DNA from: Microvirga vignae
GTDB lineage: Bacteria; Pseudomonadota; Alphaproteobacteria; Rhizobiales; Beijerinckiaceae
Assembly: GCF_001017175.1 (NCBI RefSeq)
Contig: NZ_LCYG01000053.1
Location: 1-64,000, forward strand
Reading direction: 5' to 3'
DNA length: 64,000 bases
Both the position numbers and the translations under genes were made by a program. Below the pieces are notes generated by a model. It was given only the letters and a program-made list of their open reading frames with translations. It had not been told where the DNA came from and made no database searches. Positions 63,071-64,000 of this stretch are shown piece after piece. How positions within the stretch are numbered: the first letter of the stretch is position 1; each line of letters starts with the position of its first letter.

Positions 63071-64000
63071 TTACGCCACCGCCTTGATCACCTTGGCGAG
63101 CTTGTCGACGATCTCGCCGATCTGCTCCTCGGTGATGATGAGCGGCGGGGAGAGGGCGATGGTGTCGCCCGTGATGCGCATCATCAGGTTGTATTCGTTG
63201 AAGCCGCGGTCCATGGCCTCGAAGGCGCGGGCGCCGACCGCGTCCGGGCGTGAGGCGAGGTCGATGGCGCCGACGAGGCCGATGGTGCGGATGTCGAGCA
63301 CGTTCGGCAGGCCCTTGAGCGAATGGATCGCATCGGCCCAGACCGGCTCCAATGCCTTCGCACGCTCGAAGAGCTTCTCGTCCCGGTAGATGTCCTGGGT
63401 GGCGATCGCCGCGGCGCAGGCGAGCGGATGGCCGGAATAGGTATAGCCGTGGAACAGCTCGATCATGTGCTCCGGACCCTGCATGAAGGTGTTGTAGAGC
63501 CCTTCACGCACGATCACGCCGCCCATGGGCACGGTGCCGGAATTCACGCCCTTGGCGAAGGTGATCATGTCCGGGATCACGCCGTAGCGCTCGGCGGCGA
63601 AAGCGGTGCCGAGGCGGCCGAAGCCCGAGATCACCTCGTCGAAGATCAGCAGGATGCCGTACTTGTCGCAGATCTGGCGCAGGCGCTGCAGGTAGCCCTT
63701 CGGGGGCGGCAGCACGCCGGTCGAGCCGGCCATCGGCTCCACGATCACGGCCGCGATGGTGGAGGCATCGTGCAGGGCGACGATGCGCTCGAGCTCGTCC
63801 GCGAGATGCGCGCCCCATTCGGGCTCGCCGCGGGAGAAGGCCTGCTCGGCGCGGTTGTAGGTGTGGGGCAGGTGGTCGACGCCTGCGAGCAGGGTGCCGA
63901 AGAACTGGCGGTTCTTCACGATGCCGCCCACCGAGATGCCGCCGAAGCCGACACCGTGATAGCCGCGCTCGCGACCGATGAGGCGCGTCTTGCTGCCCTG
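63071..64000 (-). CDS. Class III aminotransferase, partial (omega-amino acid:pyruvate-like)
   Basis: This is the C-terminal 309 residues, cut by the right edge of the window; the N-terminus lies beyond 64000. GREGYHGVGFGGISVGG-like sequence (RERGYHGVGFGGISVGGIVK) precedes the PLP region ILLIFDEVISGFGRLGTAFA, and the PLP-binding Lys lies in ITFAKGVNSGTVPMGGVIV. HGYTYSGHPLACAAAIATQD completes the fold. It resembles beta-alanine/omega-amino acid:pyruvate transaminases. Its substrate cannot be set from this fragment. Confidence 0.9.
   Translation of the reverse strand, partial: QGSKTRLIGRERGYHGVGFGGISVGGIVKNRQFFGTLLAGVDHLPHTYNRAEQAFSRGEPEWGAHLADELERIVALHDASTIAAVIVEPMAGSTGVLPPPKGYLQRLRQICDKYGILLIFDEVISGFGRLGTAFAAERYGVIPDMITFAKGVNSGTVPMGGVIVREGLYNTFMQGPEHMIELFHGYTYSGHPLACAAAIATQDIYRDEKLFERAKALEPVWADAIHSLKGLPNVLDIRTIGLVGAIDLASRPDAVGARAFEAMDRGFNEYNLMMRITGDTIALSPPLIITEEQIGEIVDKLAKVIKAVA

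Overview
The window looks like chromosome from a high-GC alphaproteobacterium of the order Hyphomicrobiales (Methylobacteriaceae/Beijerinckiaceae-like). This rests on the short HisG with HisZ, a Caulobacter/Brucella-type PAS histidine kinase, an Omp25/RopB-like porin, phasins, a bacterioferritin pair with an Irr-like box, and two palindromic repeat families common in this order. The genus cannot be fixed from sequence alone.

There are two zones. Positions 1 to about 13.5 kb are accessory and sparsely coding. They hold a co-oriented cassette (a tRNA with a UCA anticodon and a Trp-like body, then a FemAB/GNAT-fold transferase, then a VioD-like flavin monooxygenase), a few small hypothetical genes, a secreted ClpP-fold protein with two peptidoglycan-binding-like repeats, and a tyrosine-recombinase integrase. 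The integrase is broken by an in-frame amber codon and two frameshifts and lies beside a tRNA-like 3' remnant at about 8.1 kb. Further traces of frameshifted genes suggest a decaying integrated island.

From 13.5 kb the sequence is dense, intact core genome. In order: a PAS-GGDEF-EAL protein; a porin; a NUDIX hydrolase; two phasins with a tandem repeat upstream; a PdhS-like kinase; a Pat-type CoA-ligase/acetyltransferase; bfd and bfr; lutABC with a leading cytochrome c, divergent from glcDEF; a 504-residue coiled-coil protein; tyrS; an SDR/NUDIX pair; an L,D-transpeptidase; an EamA transporter; and groES-groL behind a CIRCE element. These are followed by an RTX mini-protein, a MarR gene with a 30-bp palindrome, a P-loop gene with a likely CTG start, a GST/DoxX/MarR group, an ECF sigma/anti-sigma pair, the methionine importer metNIQ, an SbmA/BacA-like ABC exporter, hisG-hisZ, hisS, and the C-terminal part of a class III aminotransferase cut by the right edge.

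The clearest metabolic theme is 2-hydroxy-acid oxidation (30 to 35 kb), where LutABC with its own cytochrome c and GlcDEF are transcribed back to back. Two repeat families (three double-hairpin copies, four copies of a second palindrome) sit only between genes; one double-hairpin copy supplies the stop codons of both converging neighbours. All functional calls are from reading motifs; no database search was run.
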